Shown here: positions 1-11,112 of the stretch, one piece after another
How the letters are laid out: each line of letters starts with the position of its first letter
Numbering within the stretch: the stretch's first letter is position 1
DNA from: Euglena gracilis
Lineage: Eukaryota; Euglenida; Euglenophyceae; Euglenales
Assembly: GCA_039621445.1 (NCBI GenBank)
Contig: CP154957.1
Span: 9,219,071-9,283,070 of the forward strand
Reading direction: 5' to 3'
DNA length: 64,000 nt
Position numbers and translations under genes: made by a program
Notes under the pieces: generated by a model
What the model was told of the DNA's origin: nothing
Seen by the model: the letters and a program-made list of their open reading frames with translations, nothing else
The model's database searches: none

Positions 1-892
1 CTATCGGTGGCAATTTTTTGCAACAATGCGCAGTGATAATGGGGGGGGCGGGGGGGGAGGGGGGGGTGCGGGGGGGAGGGGGGGGGCGCAGCCCCCCCCT
101 CCCCCCCCGCCGCGGTGGCCGTAGGCCACCAGACCCCTCATCGGTGGCCGTGGGCCTTGATAATGTCTTTCTGGGCTCCAATTTTTCACGGAAAAAACAT
201 ACATTTTCATGAAAAAAAATACCAAATTTTTCAGGTTTAAGTTGTTTTCAGGAGTTGTGATAAAACTGCAAAGTCAAAAAAACTGCCCCAAATTTTGGCA
301 CACTCAAATTTTATTGACATTTTTTCTCTTGGCAAATTTTTTGGTATTTCAACCATTTTTTTGCTTCAAAAACCTACGACATTCAAACCTTTGAGAAAAT
401 TGTGAAATTTGGACGGTGTGGAAAAAAATGCGGTCTTGGACGGGGTTTGGAGGGACCTCCAATTTGACAACATAGGTCCCAACATGGGTCCAAAATACCC
501 CCGGCGCCGCACCTCCCCTGGTCATGTGTGGGGGGGGGTGTGGGGGGGTGTGGGAGGGGGGTGGGGGGGGCGTGGGAGGGGGGTGGGGGGGGTGTGGGAG
601 GGGTGGGGGGGGGTGGGGGCGTAAATGTCTAGGGTAGGAGCCAGTTTTTGCAATACCTCAGATTTGTCGTGGTCAGAATGCACCCCGTTCTGTGATCTGT
701 TCCCCTGTGTGGGGGGGGGGGGCTGTACCTGCTATGGGCAGGCACTCACTCCATAGCTCAAGGCACCCCCCTGGGGTTGGTAAAAAGAAGCCTGGTCGGT
801 CATTTCCAAGGCAACATTTTTAATTTTTAAAGCATTTCAGGACATTTTGTTTCAGGCTTTTTACGGCTCCTTAACAGCATTATTTTTCCAAG
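1..892. other. Non-coding, C/G homopolymer-rich sequence
   Basis: No exon is recognised. It holds runs of G and C (40-110, 520-620) and a copy of a dispersed motif ending TATGGGCAGGCACTC near 737, also seen near 39090, 44660 and 55665. Probably an intron of the DnaJ gene. Confidence 0.5.
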
Positions 893-935
893 GGCGGTGC
901 AAGAGGTCCACCTGAGCATCGAACGGGGCCCAAAG
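893..935 (+). CDS. DnaJ gene, first visible exon
   Basis: It reads AVQEVHLSIERGPK after an AG at 891-892. This lines up with the GxVIxPG stretch that precedes the EGMP motif in DNAJA proteins. The similarity is weak, and the next exon could instead follow one upstream of the window. Confidence 0.4.
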
Positions 936-3900
936 CTAAACAGATATTTTTTCAGTTTTTTTTTTGGTAGAAAATTATTCAAGGGTGCGGAGTTGGCTTG
1001 CTTTTGCCGAGGTTTTGCAACGTCAGTTGGAGAACATTCTGCCAGATTTCTTTTAAAATAACATTTTAGGCATTGTAAGATGTGGAAGGCGCCTTTAAAA
1101 TGGTGCTTGATCAGGAGACGTTGTGCAGTGAACAGTTCTCCTTTTTACTGCCTTCCCCGCAGATCAAGGCTGTACCCGGACCAGAGCATCGCTGAACCTC
1201 AAGGAGCTGTGAACAAAAGAACCTCTCCCTGTTGCCCAGTGTTTAGGGGTTGGATGCAGGTGTCTTGGACTGCCTGGAGAGCAGACCCCCCGCACCCCCA
1301 GATAACAACCTCCGTTTAATTTTAATTAATTTGATTAATTTGATTAATTTAATAATGATTTAATTAATAATTTATCAAAATCAATTTAATAATTAATTTA
1401 ATTTAATTAATGTTTGAGAGGGAAGAAGGATGAAGGGAGAGGGGAGGCACACACACAACATTCACCGACGTACCCACCCACCCACCGACCACACACACAA
1501 TTGAGGTATTGATCAGTTGATCGGTGCATGTTTACCCTCGCAACGTTTGTGGCCGAGGTGCCCTGGCCTCCGAGAGGGCATGCCGAAGCACCGCAACCCG
1601 TTCGACAAGGGCTCCCTGCTGATCGAGTTCGACGTGGAGCTCCCGACCTCCCTGCGGCCCGACGCCTTGGCCACCCTCGCCAAGGCGTGTCGCGGACGTC
1701 TGGCTGGAGTCTGTTGTGTGAGCCAACGAACTGTTTCCAGGGCTTGGCTTTGGGAATATGACGTCCGCGAAGAACTGCGGTCTCCCATAGTTCTCCTTGG
1801 AGCGCCGTACGACGATGTGGCTGACACCGGGAATGGAAACAGTGTTCGGGTGTTGACTGACAGGTACCCGAAAACAGGGTTAAAAAAAACTCCAAATGAA
1901 ACTGGGGTGTAATTGTTCGGCCACTTGCTGCGATCAGCAGCTCCATTTCGGGGCGGCGGACCCCAGGGGCCAAAAGATTCTTTTTTTTTGCACAAAGCAT
2001 CGAAAAAATTTTCGGGAAAGGAGGCTAATATGGCCGAAAATCGCACTTAGGCGGCCGGATTCGCACTTAAGCTTTTATATTTTTATTTGCGCACTTGCGC
2101 AAATTTCCGAATTTTTGATTATTTTTTGATTCGGCTGTATGACCCCGGGGGGTTTGAAAACACGTTGACAAAAAGGAAAATAATGAGCGAAATTCTGATT
2201 TTGGCGGTATGACCCCGGAACTTTGGCCAAAAATGGTGTTTTTGGGGGGTGCGAAAAAGGACTTTGCACGTCGAAACCCCCGGGACCTTCCCCCCCGGAA
2301 GCGAAAAAAACGCAAAACAGCGGCAAAGGAATGGGACCTTTTACTGCCCTTGTTGCTTCTTTCGGCTGTGTCCCCGGTGTGCCCGAGCTGCCAGCGGTGT
2401 GCATCCTGGGTGTTTGCCGGACTGCTTTGCTTGCGGCGCCTTCGTGTGGTGTTTTTTTGGGCTGTTTGTTAAAGTGCGGGGAGGAGGTAACGGGGGGTGT
2501 GCCAAGCCGGCGGGAAGACACAAGGGAAGGAAGGTGAGTGCGGGGTGTTGGGCAAGGGAAGCGCAGGGGGGAGAAATAGGGTCCGCAGGGAATGAAGGGG
2601 ACGGGTGTCTCCCACCCGGCTTATACCCGGGATCCGCACAACCAGTTGTGTGGCAAAGAACCCAGCGGAAGAAGCCCAACACTGGAAGGACAAAATTGTG
2701 TTTATTTGCCCAAATGCGCGGACCAACATGTTTATGTTTATTTGCGCATTTGCGCAAATAAACATATCTTTGTCCTTCAACCGTTAGGCTTTGGCGCCCA
2801 TGAACTGACGCTGTCAACAAACGGCGTGGCAAAGGAGCTGTGAGTGCGCAGACCAACGGGCCGTCCAGTTGGTGGGTTTGTCACACTGTTTGTCAACGTG
2901 CAAGCTTATGGACGCAAATGCGCGCACAAACACAAATTGTGTTTATGTGCGCATTTGCGCAAATGCGCAAGCAAACATGTTCTTTGTTTATTTGCACATT
3001 TGCGCAAATAAACACAAAGAAGAACGGTGTGACGGAAACACAACCGTCAAACGCCGACAGCAGATGTGGTTCATTTGCGCATTTGCGCACATCACATTGT
3101 TTGTGGGCGCAAATGCGCAAACAAACTGCATGAAGAAACTGTACAATTTACGTTCGGTTTATTTGCGCGTTTGCGCCCACAATGTGATGCGTGCAAATGC
3201 GCAAATAAACAACCAATGGAGGAGTAAAAAGCGACTTCATTTGGCCCTCCTACTGCTACTCTTAGTGGCTTCTGAATGGGTTCAACCCAAATGGCCACAC
3301 CGTCTCCTCCGGCATATGGTGTTATGGTGCCGTTTTTGGACCATTACAGGCCCCACAAAAGATGGAGACAGACGATCTCCTGAAGGTGGGTGTGCAACTA
3401 CCCGATAACGGTACACCCCGCCCGCGGCCTCGGCTCCGCTGCTGCAGCCACATTACCTGCTGATGCTTCAGCATCCACCAGACCGGCATCCACCTCCCCG
3501 GTGCAATAACACCCAGCTTTAGCGGCCACGTTATTCCCCACAACCGGGATGTGAGACTGGGGGAACGTGGTGCCAGTGCATGGCAACCAGCAGCTGGAGA
3601 AAGTCCTCAAACACCCGCTATTTTGGGTGCAAGGATGTGGTGAACCTTTACCACTAAATTGGTGGCATCAAAGCGGTGGGACTCACTCCCCCCAAATTAT
3701 GCACAAAAACTGGTGTGTTTTACGTTTTTCCAGGGGAAAAATGGTGGAGAATAACCATAAAAACGGACTCCGGCTGGACACATCCCGGGTATTTCAGGTG
3801 CCAAATTTTGTCTTCTTGTAACGCAGTGCTGTTGCAGAAAAGGTGTCGAACAGTCACAGGTCGTTTGCACGTCATCAATTCATGACATTTAACTGCCAAA

Positions 3901-6852
3901 GGATGACGCCAAAACAACAGGCCGTTCGGGCCAGGTAACAGCAGTGCAAACAGACACACATAAGACAGGCAAACTTTGGCCAGTGAGATGCCGTGTTCCA
4001 GTGAACATTACACACTACCTCTCACCACAAATTTCATCACCACGTAATTGTGGTGCAAATCAATGGTTGGCGTAAGGAATTGTGTTCGCCAGCTGTCACG
4101 GAGGAGGACTTGGTATCTCACAACTGATGTTTGTTTATTTGCGCATTTGCGCAAATTAACAAACTTTGTTTGTGTGCGTTAAGGCTCACTGAAACAAATC
4201 ATCTTGAAGCGGTGTATTAAATGTTTATTTGCGCATTTGCGCAAATGCACGCACAAACGTAATTGTGTTTATTTGTGCAATTGCGCGCGCCATCACGTTT
4301 TAAAACCTCGTAGGGTCATGGTCCTCATTGGTGTCTTTTAACATGTAAAATAAGAGTACATGTTTGTCGGCGCATTTGTACAAATAAACATAATAACATT
4401 TGCGCAAATGCGCGCACCACCAAATTTGTTTATGCGTGCATTTGCACCCACAAACATGTATTTATATATTTATATACTTTCAATGTTTTGCGTTTTATTT
4501 GTGCAAATGCGCCCACAAACACAAATCAGTTGCGTGACAGCTGGCTGACGTAGTCTGTGGTGTGTGATGTAATGAGGCTCCGTGTGTTCTTACCGGCGGC
4601 GGTAATATCCAAGCCAGTTCAGCCAGCACGTCAGCACCATTTCCAAGTGTCATAACAATGGGTGTGTGCCTCTCTCCTGTTTGATGTACAAGAGCACCAG
4701 TCTCACTCTCCGCCCTCTTTACGTCACTCGGTAAGTAACATGCATACCAAACCATCAGTAGTTACATCCCCTCAACAATGGGGTGTCACAGTTCATAAGT
4801 TGTGTTCCGTGTGTCAGGGTACAGGGTCCAGGAATTTTGTAAAATTTGCGCATTTGCGCAAATGCGCAAATTCTAAACCCTTCAGTGCGAATTCGGCCGC
4901 CTAAGTGGCATTTATGGGGGGTTCTTTGGGTTTTCAAACAAAGCTGAGGGGCCACGCCCACCTGAGGCTGACCTTTATTCGCCGGAGGAAGGCCATATGC
5001 TCTGACGCTTCCAAGTTTTGGAATCCTGAATTTTGAACACCTTCTTCGTCCCAGATCTCTTTCCGTTTTGTGCACGTTCGCATCAATTTCTCTGGTGCTG
5101 TCGAGAACGCTCCCCCCCCCCACCCATCATTCCTTCCATCCTTCGTTCATTCTTTGCGTGTGAAGGGAGCAGGGCTGTTTGGGAAACCCCTCAACCCCAT
5201 GGGTGAGGGGGTCCGACCCCCCCCCCCAACAGGCGTTTTGGTGTGGAGTCAAGGGATTGAACTCCCTACTGGCAGGGTTCCAGGTTGAACCAGGCCACGA
5301 GGTGCGGTGCCCCGCCCTCCGGCCAGGCACCTACAGCTAAAATGGCCTAAAATGGCCTGAAATGGCCTGAAATGACTTTTTGACCCCCTACTAATGGGGG
5401 TCCCTAAAATGGCCTAAAATGGCCTGAAATGGCCTGAAATGGCCTGAAATGGCCTAAAATTTTGACCCTATTGGTGGGGGTCCCTAAAATGGCCTAAAAT
5501 GGCTTGAAATGGCCTAAAATGGCCTGAAATGGCCTGAAATGGCCTAAAATGACTTTTTGACCCCCCATTGGTGGGGGTCCCTAAAATGGCCTACAAAGGC
5601 CTGAAATGACCGAAAATGGGGAATTTTTTGGGCTTGACTGTAGGTGCCCCGCCCTCCGGCCCGCCCCCCCCCCCCCACGGCTGTTATCGTCGTTGTTCCA
5701 CAGCTGCTGCCCGACCCCAAGAAGGCCGACATGGACGTGGACCTGCGGGAGGCGGAGGAGTGCTTCCTGCACGACGGCGTGGGCAGCAGCCAGGGGAAGG
5801 GTCAGCGGCGTGGGTGCCCATCGCATAGCGCCGGTGTGGTGGAAACACGGGTGAACAAGAGAATGAGGGTACTAAGATTTAAAGTGTGCAAAAAAGCCCC
5901 GCTTAAGCCAAAGTGGACGACCTATCCTGTGAGGGGGGGGGGCAGCCCATCCCTTTTGAAGCCTTGTACCCCCTCCCATCGAAGATTTTGATTATTATTA
6001 TCCCACAGATGCCTGTTTGAATGAATGCCAGGTCAATTTTGGGTCAAATTGATCCTTTTTTTTAACATAATTTTTTTTTTGCACTTTCGATTTACCCAAA
6101 TACCCAATGTCGCTACATGAATCCTGCTTTTGCTGTTGTCATGCACGAGTCCCCAATTTTGTCCACTGACAATATATTCTCAGGGCACCAGGGCTCCGTC
6201 TTCATGTGTCTGGAAAAAAGGGAACTGCTGGCTGTCACACCCTGTCATTTTGTTTTCTGCTTGTATCATGATGTACTGCTGAATTGTTGTATAAACGTTA
6301 GAGGTATGTTAAATATCCATTGGCGTCGCGATTTAGCTACCGACTGATTTCAACCAAATTATTGAGCTCACAAAAGTATGGGGGGCGTCTTCTCTGGGTG
6401 CCTCCCACAATAGGCACGTCTACCAGGGGGCAGAGAGGGGGCAAACGCTCGATTTGGGAAATTTGAAAGACTACCGGCCCGAGGAAGGGGTTCAGGCCAA
6501 CACTTGGGTCTGGCTGTGTCCAATCCAGAAAGTCTTTTTTTTTGTGAAAACTGCCAATTCAGCCCATTCTACAATGGGGCACTGACCATTCACCAAATTG
6601 AAATGAGTCCATTCTGAGCTTTTTGTGTCTTTGGCGACCGGTTTTTTTTTTGAGTGAGTGAATTTTTGAAACATTTTTATTCAACAACTTCGAAGTGTGC
6701 AAATTCGCATCTAGCGTTGTGACAACGGTCAAAAATTGTTCACAAAGCAGTATATACACAGATATATGTTTATATGCACATGTTCATATGTTTATTTATG
6801 AACGTATGTGTAAGTTTTCAGGCATATGTACATATGCGCGTAAATTATATAG

Positions 6853-6891
<39 letters not shown>

Positions 6892-7000
6892 TCCCTCCTC
6901 TGCGGGCGGCGGGGCGGGCAAGGAGTCCCGCATCTACGAGGAGGACCCGGAGGAGAGCGCAGGGGCGGGCGGCCCCCGGGCCCAGTGCGTCCACCAGTAG
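893..7000 (+). CDS. DnaJ/Hsp40 type I (DNAJA-like) co-chaperone, 3' part of gene, 5 exons
   Basis: This is the C-terminal part of a cytosolic type I J-protein, the co-chaperone that delivers unfolded clients to Hsp70 and stimulates its ATPase. Exons at 893-935, 1163-1180, 1574-1684, 5704-5799 and 6923-7000 join in one frame. They give the end of C-terminal domain II (EGMPKHRNPFDKG, then FDVELP), the LLPD segment that matches LLPER of human DNAJA1, an acidic linker, and the tail QCVHQ followed by TAG at 6998-7000. The tail matches the C-terminus of DNAJA2 and has the Cys-a-a-x form used for prenylation. The J domain, zinc-finger region and domain I lie before the window. The 4-kb intron 1685-5703 begins GC and ends AG and holds a 2.9-kb repeat element. 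Family assignment is strong; the first exon is the least certain. Confidence 0.85.
1163..1180 (+). CDS. DnaJ gene microexon
   Basis: An 18-nt exon after a good acceptor (ccttccccgcag) reads IKAVPG and leads into EGMPKHRNPF of the next exon. GA is repeated at both ends of the following intron. A longer version ending at 1186 (repeat AGAG) would insert one extra residue. Confidence 0.65.
1574..1684 (+). CDS. DnaJ gene, exon with EGMP...FDVELP
   Basis: It encodes EGMPKHRNPFDKG, then FDVELP and RPDALATLAK, the end of C-terminal domain II. The exon ends AAG before GCGTGT, a GC donor. The reading frame continues at 5704 exactly where human DNAJA1 has EK followed by LLP. Confidence 0.88.
2044..4907. 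mobile_element. 2.86-kb terminal-inverted-repeat element with palindrome array
   Basis: The ends are inverted copies of about 28 bp that begin CACTTAGGCGGCCG, with two mismatches. Between them lie some 20 copies of a short palindromic motif of the type TTTGCGCAAATGCGCAAA, in both single and fused forms (2700-2770, 2910-3210, 4120-4290, 4360-4530, 4845-4870). No transposase reading frame was recognised, so it is probably non-autonomous. It sits in the DnaJ intron 1685-5703. Confidence 0.7.
5322..5653. mobile_element. Element made of AAATGGCCTR decamers with inverted ends
   Basis: It begins GGCACCTACAGC and ends with the inverse GTAGGTGCC. The core is about 20 decamers AAATGGCCTA/G plus two GACCCCC spacers. 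GTGCCCCGCCCTCCGGCC occurs just before the left end and just after the right end and could be a duplicated target. A relative lies at 16646-16775. Confidence 0.6.
5704..5799 (+). CDS. DnaJ gene, penultimate exon
   Basis: It follows ttccacag and reads LLPDPKKADMDVDLREAEE and onward to SSQGK, matching the LLPER...DEMDQVEL region. The bases AAGG occur at both ends of the next intron in the same codon phase, so the exact cut within them is undecided. Confidence 0.8.
6854..6888. repeat. TG dinucleotide microsatellite
   Basis: About 17 TG units end just before the last DnaJ exon, where a polypyrimidine tract would normally lie. Confidence 0.9.
6923..7000 (+). CDS. DnaJ gene, last exon with stop
   Basis: It reads ESRIYEEDPEESAGAGG and then PRAQCVHQ followed by TAG. 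The equivalent DNAJA2 end is also acidic and closes with a Cys-x-His-Gln. The exon starts just after a TG dinucleotide repeat (6854-6888). Confidence 0.85.
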   Translation, partial: ESRIYEEDPEESAGAGGPRAQCVHQ

Positions 7001-10000
7001 ACGTCGGCCTCCCCCCGGCCCCTGCACCCACTAAGGCGGCCTTTGGCCAATCGTTACCTCCTGCGGTGGCACTCCGCCCGGAGCTGGTCGGCGGTCCCTG
7101 TTGGGGTTCCATTGAGCATGGGTGAACGGGCAAAGCAAACCTCCCCAGGGACAGCGGGGCAACCAAATGTGATCCGTTGCACGGGGACCTGCTCCCGACG
7201 CTGCAACGTCTGACTGCGTCTCAGCGCTGTGGTTTGCCTGCTGGCGGGAAGAAGAGGCGGCCCCGACGGCACCCCCCCCCCCACAGGTGGCGTTGCTTCG
7301 GTGCTTGGAAAAGGAAGAGTGTGGTGCAATTATAGCAGAAGCCTTCCCAAATGAAAGTCACGTGCTCCGTTTTCTTCAATTCTGTGCAAGACAGGTTCTA
7401 GGACACATTGTTGCCTCCCGCTGCCCCATTATTTTTTTGTGGAGTGAAGTGAAGACGGCGGACCCACCACACCCATATGGCGCCATTGACTCCGCCGGCC
7501 ACCACCGTTCGCCACCCCCTACCATGGAATGTGTTTCATTCTGGCTCTGGCCACCAGACCCAGCTCATGGCCAGGATTTGGCATGCAGCCCCTTGTGTGG
7601 TGGTACAATGGAGGGGGTTGGAGTTGAGGTTGGGGCCGGGGCTACACAAGCACTGAGTCACTGGACACCCCCAGGTGGTGACTGGTTTTCTCAGAGTGAC
7701 CGACTGATTTTTGACCTGAACCCTTTAGCCAGAAACAACTTATATGGAAGCGGCCGGAAATTCTTTTCCTTTTTTTCTTCTGTTGTGGACAATTTTGAAT
7801 TTGATTCTAGAATGTTGTTTTTTTCCCCCAAAAGAAGTTACTGACTGGTTTTTGGAAGGGTGGATGTGACCCCCAGGGGTTAGTTAAAATTTGTATGGTT
7901 GGGGCTATTCCTTTCCTCCCTCTGTTTCAAAATAGTGTCAGCATAATGAATATGTATGCATATTATCAAACCCAAACCATTTAATACATTGCAGTGTTGA
8001 ATTTACAGTTTTGCCCATCTGCATGCATAGTCTAATTCATGTGCCATTGATAAAGGTGCCATTTCACAATTTTCGATAACCCTTTTTTGCCAAGTATCCT
8101 CTTGTGTCCGCACAAGTTTATGTTATTGTTGTCGAGAGTGATGATTGCTGGGGTTGAAGTGCGACAAAACACCATTGACACGCATTCATGGGGTGGCAGT
8201 TCAGAGAAGTTTCGGATGTGAATGCGAAATCTTGGTTGCAAGGACGTTGCAGGCTTTCGTTCAGAGTCTGCGCTTGAACTGGAGGAGAACACAGTGCTCC
8301 TCGGACCTTCAATTCTCCTGGACATATGCACAGGGGGGCATTTTGTGTATATATGGTGATACATGGTTTTTATTGGTGCAAATGCATGCGCCTCTCTTCT
8401 GCAATCTACACTGTGCGGCATTTCCAGCAGCCTATTTTTTTTTATTGAATGCTTGCTTTTTTCCCTGTCCCATGTATCTATGTTTCCGGCGCATTCTTTG
8501 GACTGCAGCTAGCCTGTTTTGGGACCCGGCTTAAATGCTCTCCAATTTTTGAAAAGATCCGGGCGTTTCCATACCATTCAAGTCAAGGTGTTACCATTCA
8601 AGTCGAATGTTTCCATTCAGAGGGAATGAGGACCAAGTGCTGTTTGTTGATGAAGGATAGGTGTCGTCATTTCGTAATTTAGTGCTATTCTTGACTCCAA
8701 GCAGCGTGTATTCCTCTGCATTTATCATCGCTTTTACCAATTTGGATCCACCATTATCGTCTGGCCATCTGGCAATTTGGATCCAGCATTTCGAGGACCT
8801 CTGTGCACGACGTCCAATCCGTGATTGCGCTGTGGCGCACACTTTACACTTCAGTGCTGTCCCATCTGTTTTGTTTTGCATTTGAGCCTTGGCGAAACCT
8901 CCATCTTTTTTTTTGAGTTGCCTATTCAGTGCATCAACCTGAACATGTCTCTGCATACATAATTCCTGGATGCGATCTTTGTCCCCCTTTTGTTCTATGT
9001 CCATCAGGTTTATTATTTTTGGGGGGGAGTATCAGAAATGGAGGCTTTTTTCATTTATTCATGATTACCCTGCAGGCATTTATGAATAAGTTACTCAGTA
9101 GCATTGGGTTTCCTCCCGTTTTTTTTTTCAGATGACATTTCATTTTGATTTATCAGTTCATTTTTATTAGATGCCTGCAAGCGCTTGCCTGCATTTACCG
9201 CTCCTGACCACAAGACACGGTGACAGAGTGACTTTTTTTTTTGTTGCGGAGCTGATCCATTGTTGTGTTTGCCACGCAATTACCGAATGTTTGTGAAGAA
9301 GGAAAGATCAAACACACTTCATGCACAACGCTCAGATGATATTGAAATATGGTTAATGCTTTTTTCATGGTTGTTTTTTAGTGTCTGTCTGTCCACCAAA
9401 GTAGACCTCGCCACCCACTGTTGAATGGAAAAAGTAACAGTGCATTCTGGGCCACTGTATGCTTTATGTTGCATTTGGCAAGGTGTTGCAAAATTTTGTT
9501 CATCCTGTTTTGGTCTTCTCCTGTTTAGGACCTGCGATCAGGCATGGTTTTTAGGGCAATTTTCCCCGAATTTTCAAGGCATTTTAGCATTTTTCAGGCT
9601 TTTTAAGGCATTTTAAAGCTTTAAGGGGCCATTTCCAGGGGGGTCCAAGGGGCTGTCTGGGTATCGAGAAAAAACCCAGCGTTTTTTATTTTTGCTTGTG
9701 GTTCAAAGCCAAAAAGAAAAGTTAAAAAACGTTATTTGAGTTTTGGTTGGATAGACAATGCTCCAGCAATGTCGTTTTCTTTCCTGGAGTTGGCCTGTTT
9801 TTGCCGATACTTTGCGTTTTCATTTGTGTTCCCAGCTCGAAAAACTTAAGGCATTTTCAGGCATTTTGACCCCAAAAATTTAAGACGCTGTTAAGGCGAC
9901 TTAAAAAAAAACATACAATAATGCATATAATGCTTATAATGCCTATGCATAGGCACAATGCCTATGCACAATATGTGTTCATCTCCTGAGAGTGTCTTGA

Positions 10001-10936
10001 AAATGCCGACTCTGATCCACTTGGAATATAATTTTGGAACAAAGACAAGGTGTCTTTCCATTGTTGCATTTTTGACGGCCTCTGATGCCAATCCCGCCTG
10101 TCCATGTTCCCAAACCCTTGTCAATGCCAGCCCACCCTCGTTTCCCATACCCATACCCATGCCCATGTCTAAACGCTACCTAAGCCAAACCCATACCGAA
10201 ATCATACCCATGCCCAAACCCATGCCCATACCCACACCCACACCCAAACCCAAACCTATACCCATTCCCACACCTGTGCCCATCCCCACACCCACACCCA
10301 CACCCAGACCCATACTCATGCCCAATCTCATCCCCATACCTGCAGCGAAAAAACAACAGGATATGACGACCCAGACAAAGAAAACGGGTGGTGGGGGAGG
10401 TGGTCTTCTCCGAGGCACATAGGTTTTCCTCCCCAAGCTGATTTGCACCTTTACCCGCCCCCGCCCCCCTGTCGTACGGCCACCCCTCATTTACGACCAC
10501 CCCCCGGTCGCAGGTTGCAGGTCATGGGGGTGTTATGACCCCCCCCCCCCAGTCGCAGGTTGCAGGTTGCTAAAATTTTAACACCACCTTACCTACGACC
10601 GCCCCCTCATTTACGACCACCCCCCCAGTCGCGGGTTGCAGGAACCCGGTTGCACGACAAGGGGGGAGGGTAAAATGAATTTTTCCTGAGAGAGGTTGAA
10701 GAAACGATGGTACCTTTTCCTGGGGCTCCTTGGTGCCGAATCCTCATGTTTGTTTCCACGTGCTTCCTTTCCAGAACAGATGCTTGCTTTCTTCCTCCTC
10801 CTGGCCCTTTGCCGCTCAGGCTTCTTCCGCTGTAAACTCTTCTCTGGGGTCGACGTCGGTCGTTTTGGCTTCACAGGTTTCTGGGTATCGGGTTACCTTC
10901 TCACCCTGAGAGAGACTGCACTGAGGAAAGCATCAA
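7001..10936. other. Intergenic region between DnaJ and nucleoside hydrolase
   Basis: No convincing exon was found. It holds a copy of a dispersed motif with GTGACTGACTGGTTTTTGG-like repeats (7675-7890), a CCCATA/CCCACA hexamer run (10141-10350), and direct repeats of TTTACGACCACCCCCC with TCGCAGGTTGCAGG (10490-10640). Confidence 0.5.
10141..10350. repeat. CCCATA/CCCACA degenerate hexamer repeat
   Basis: About 30 degenerate units of CCCATA and CCCACA. The same hexamers recur at 17335-17725. Confidence 0.85.
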
Positions 10937-10963
10937 ATGAAAGCAGTGCTTTCATTTGATGCT
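10929..10963. repeat. Perfect 17-bp palindrome over the proposed hydrolase start codon
   Basis: The arms AGCATCAAATGAAAGCA and TGCTTTCATTTGATGCT are separated by one G. The ATG at 10937 lies in the left arm. Confidence 0.9.
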
Positions 10964-11112
10964 CTGCCAGCGGCCGGTGGCCGGGGGACGGGCTGCACTG
11001 GGAGTGAAGCCTGCCTCTGCTGTGGTGCGGCGGAGGTGCAGCAGCACCGCTCAGAGGCGGCCCCGAAGGCGGTCCTGTTCGACCACGATGGCGGCATCGA
11101 CGACTTCGTGGC
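10937..11112 (+). CDS. Nucleoside hydrolase exon 1
   Basis: It runs from ATG to DDFVA and contains the metal-binding loop VLFDHDGGIDD. TTCGTGGC (11105-11112) is repeated at 11577-11584 in the same phase, so the join gives DDFVALLTLAS without any GT-AG. The N-terminal 45 residues have no family match. Confidence 0.8.

Noticed and set aside
10176-10500. Gly/Met-rich minus-strand frame
   Set aside because: It translates the CCCATA hexamer repeat.
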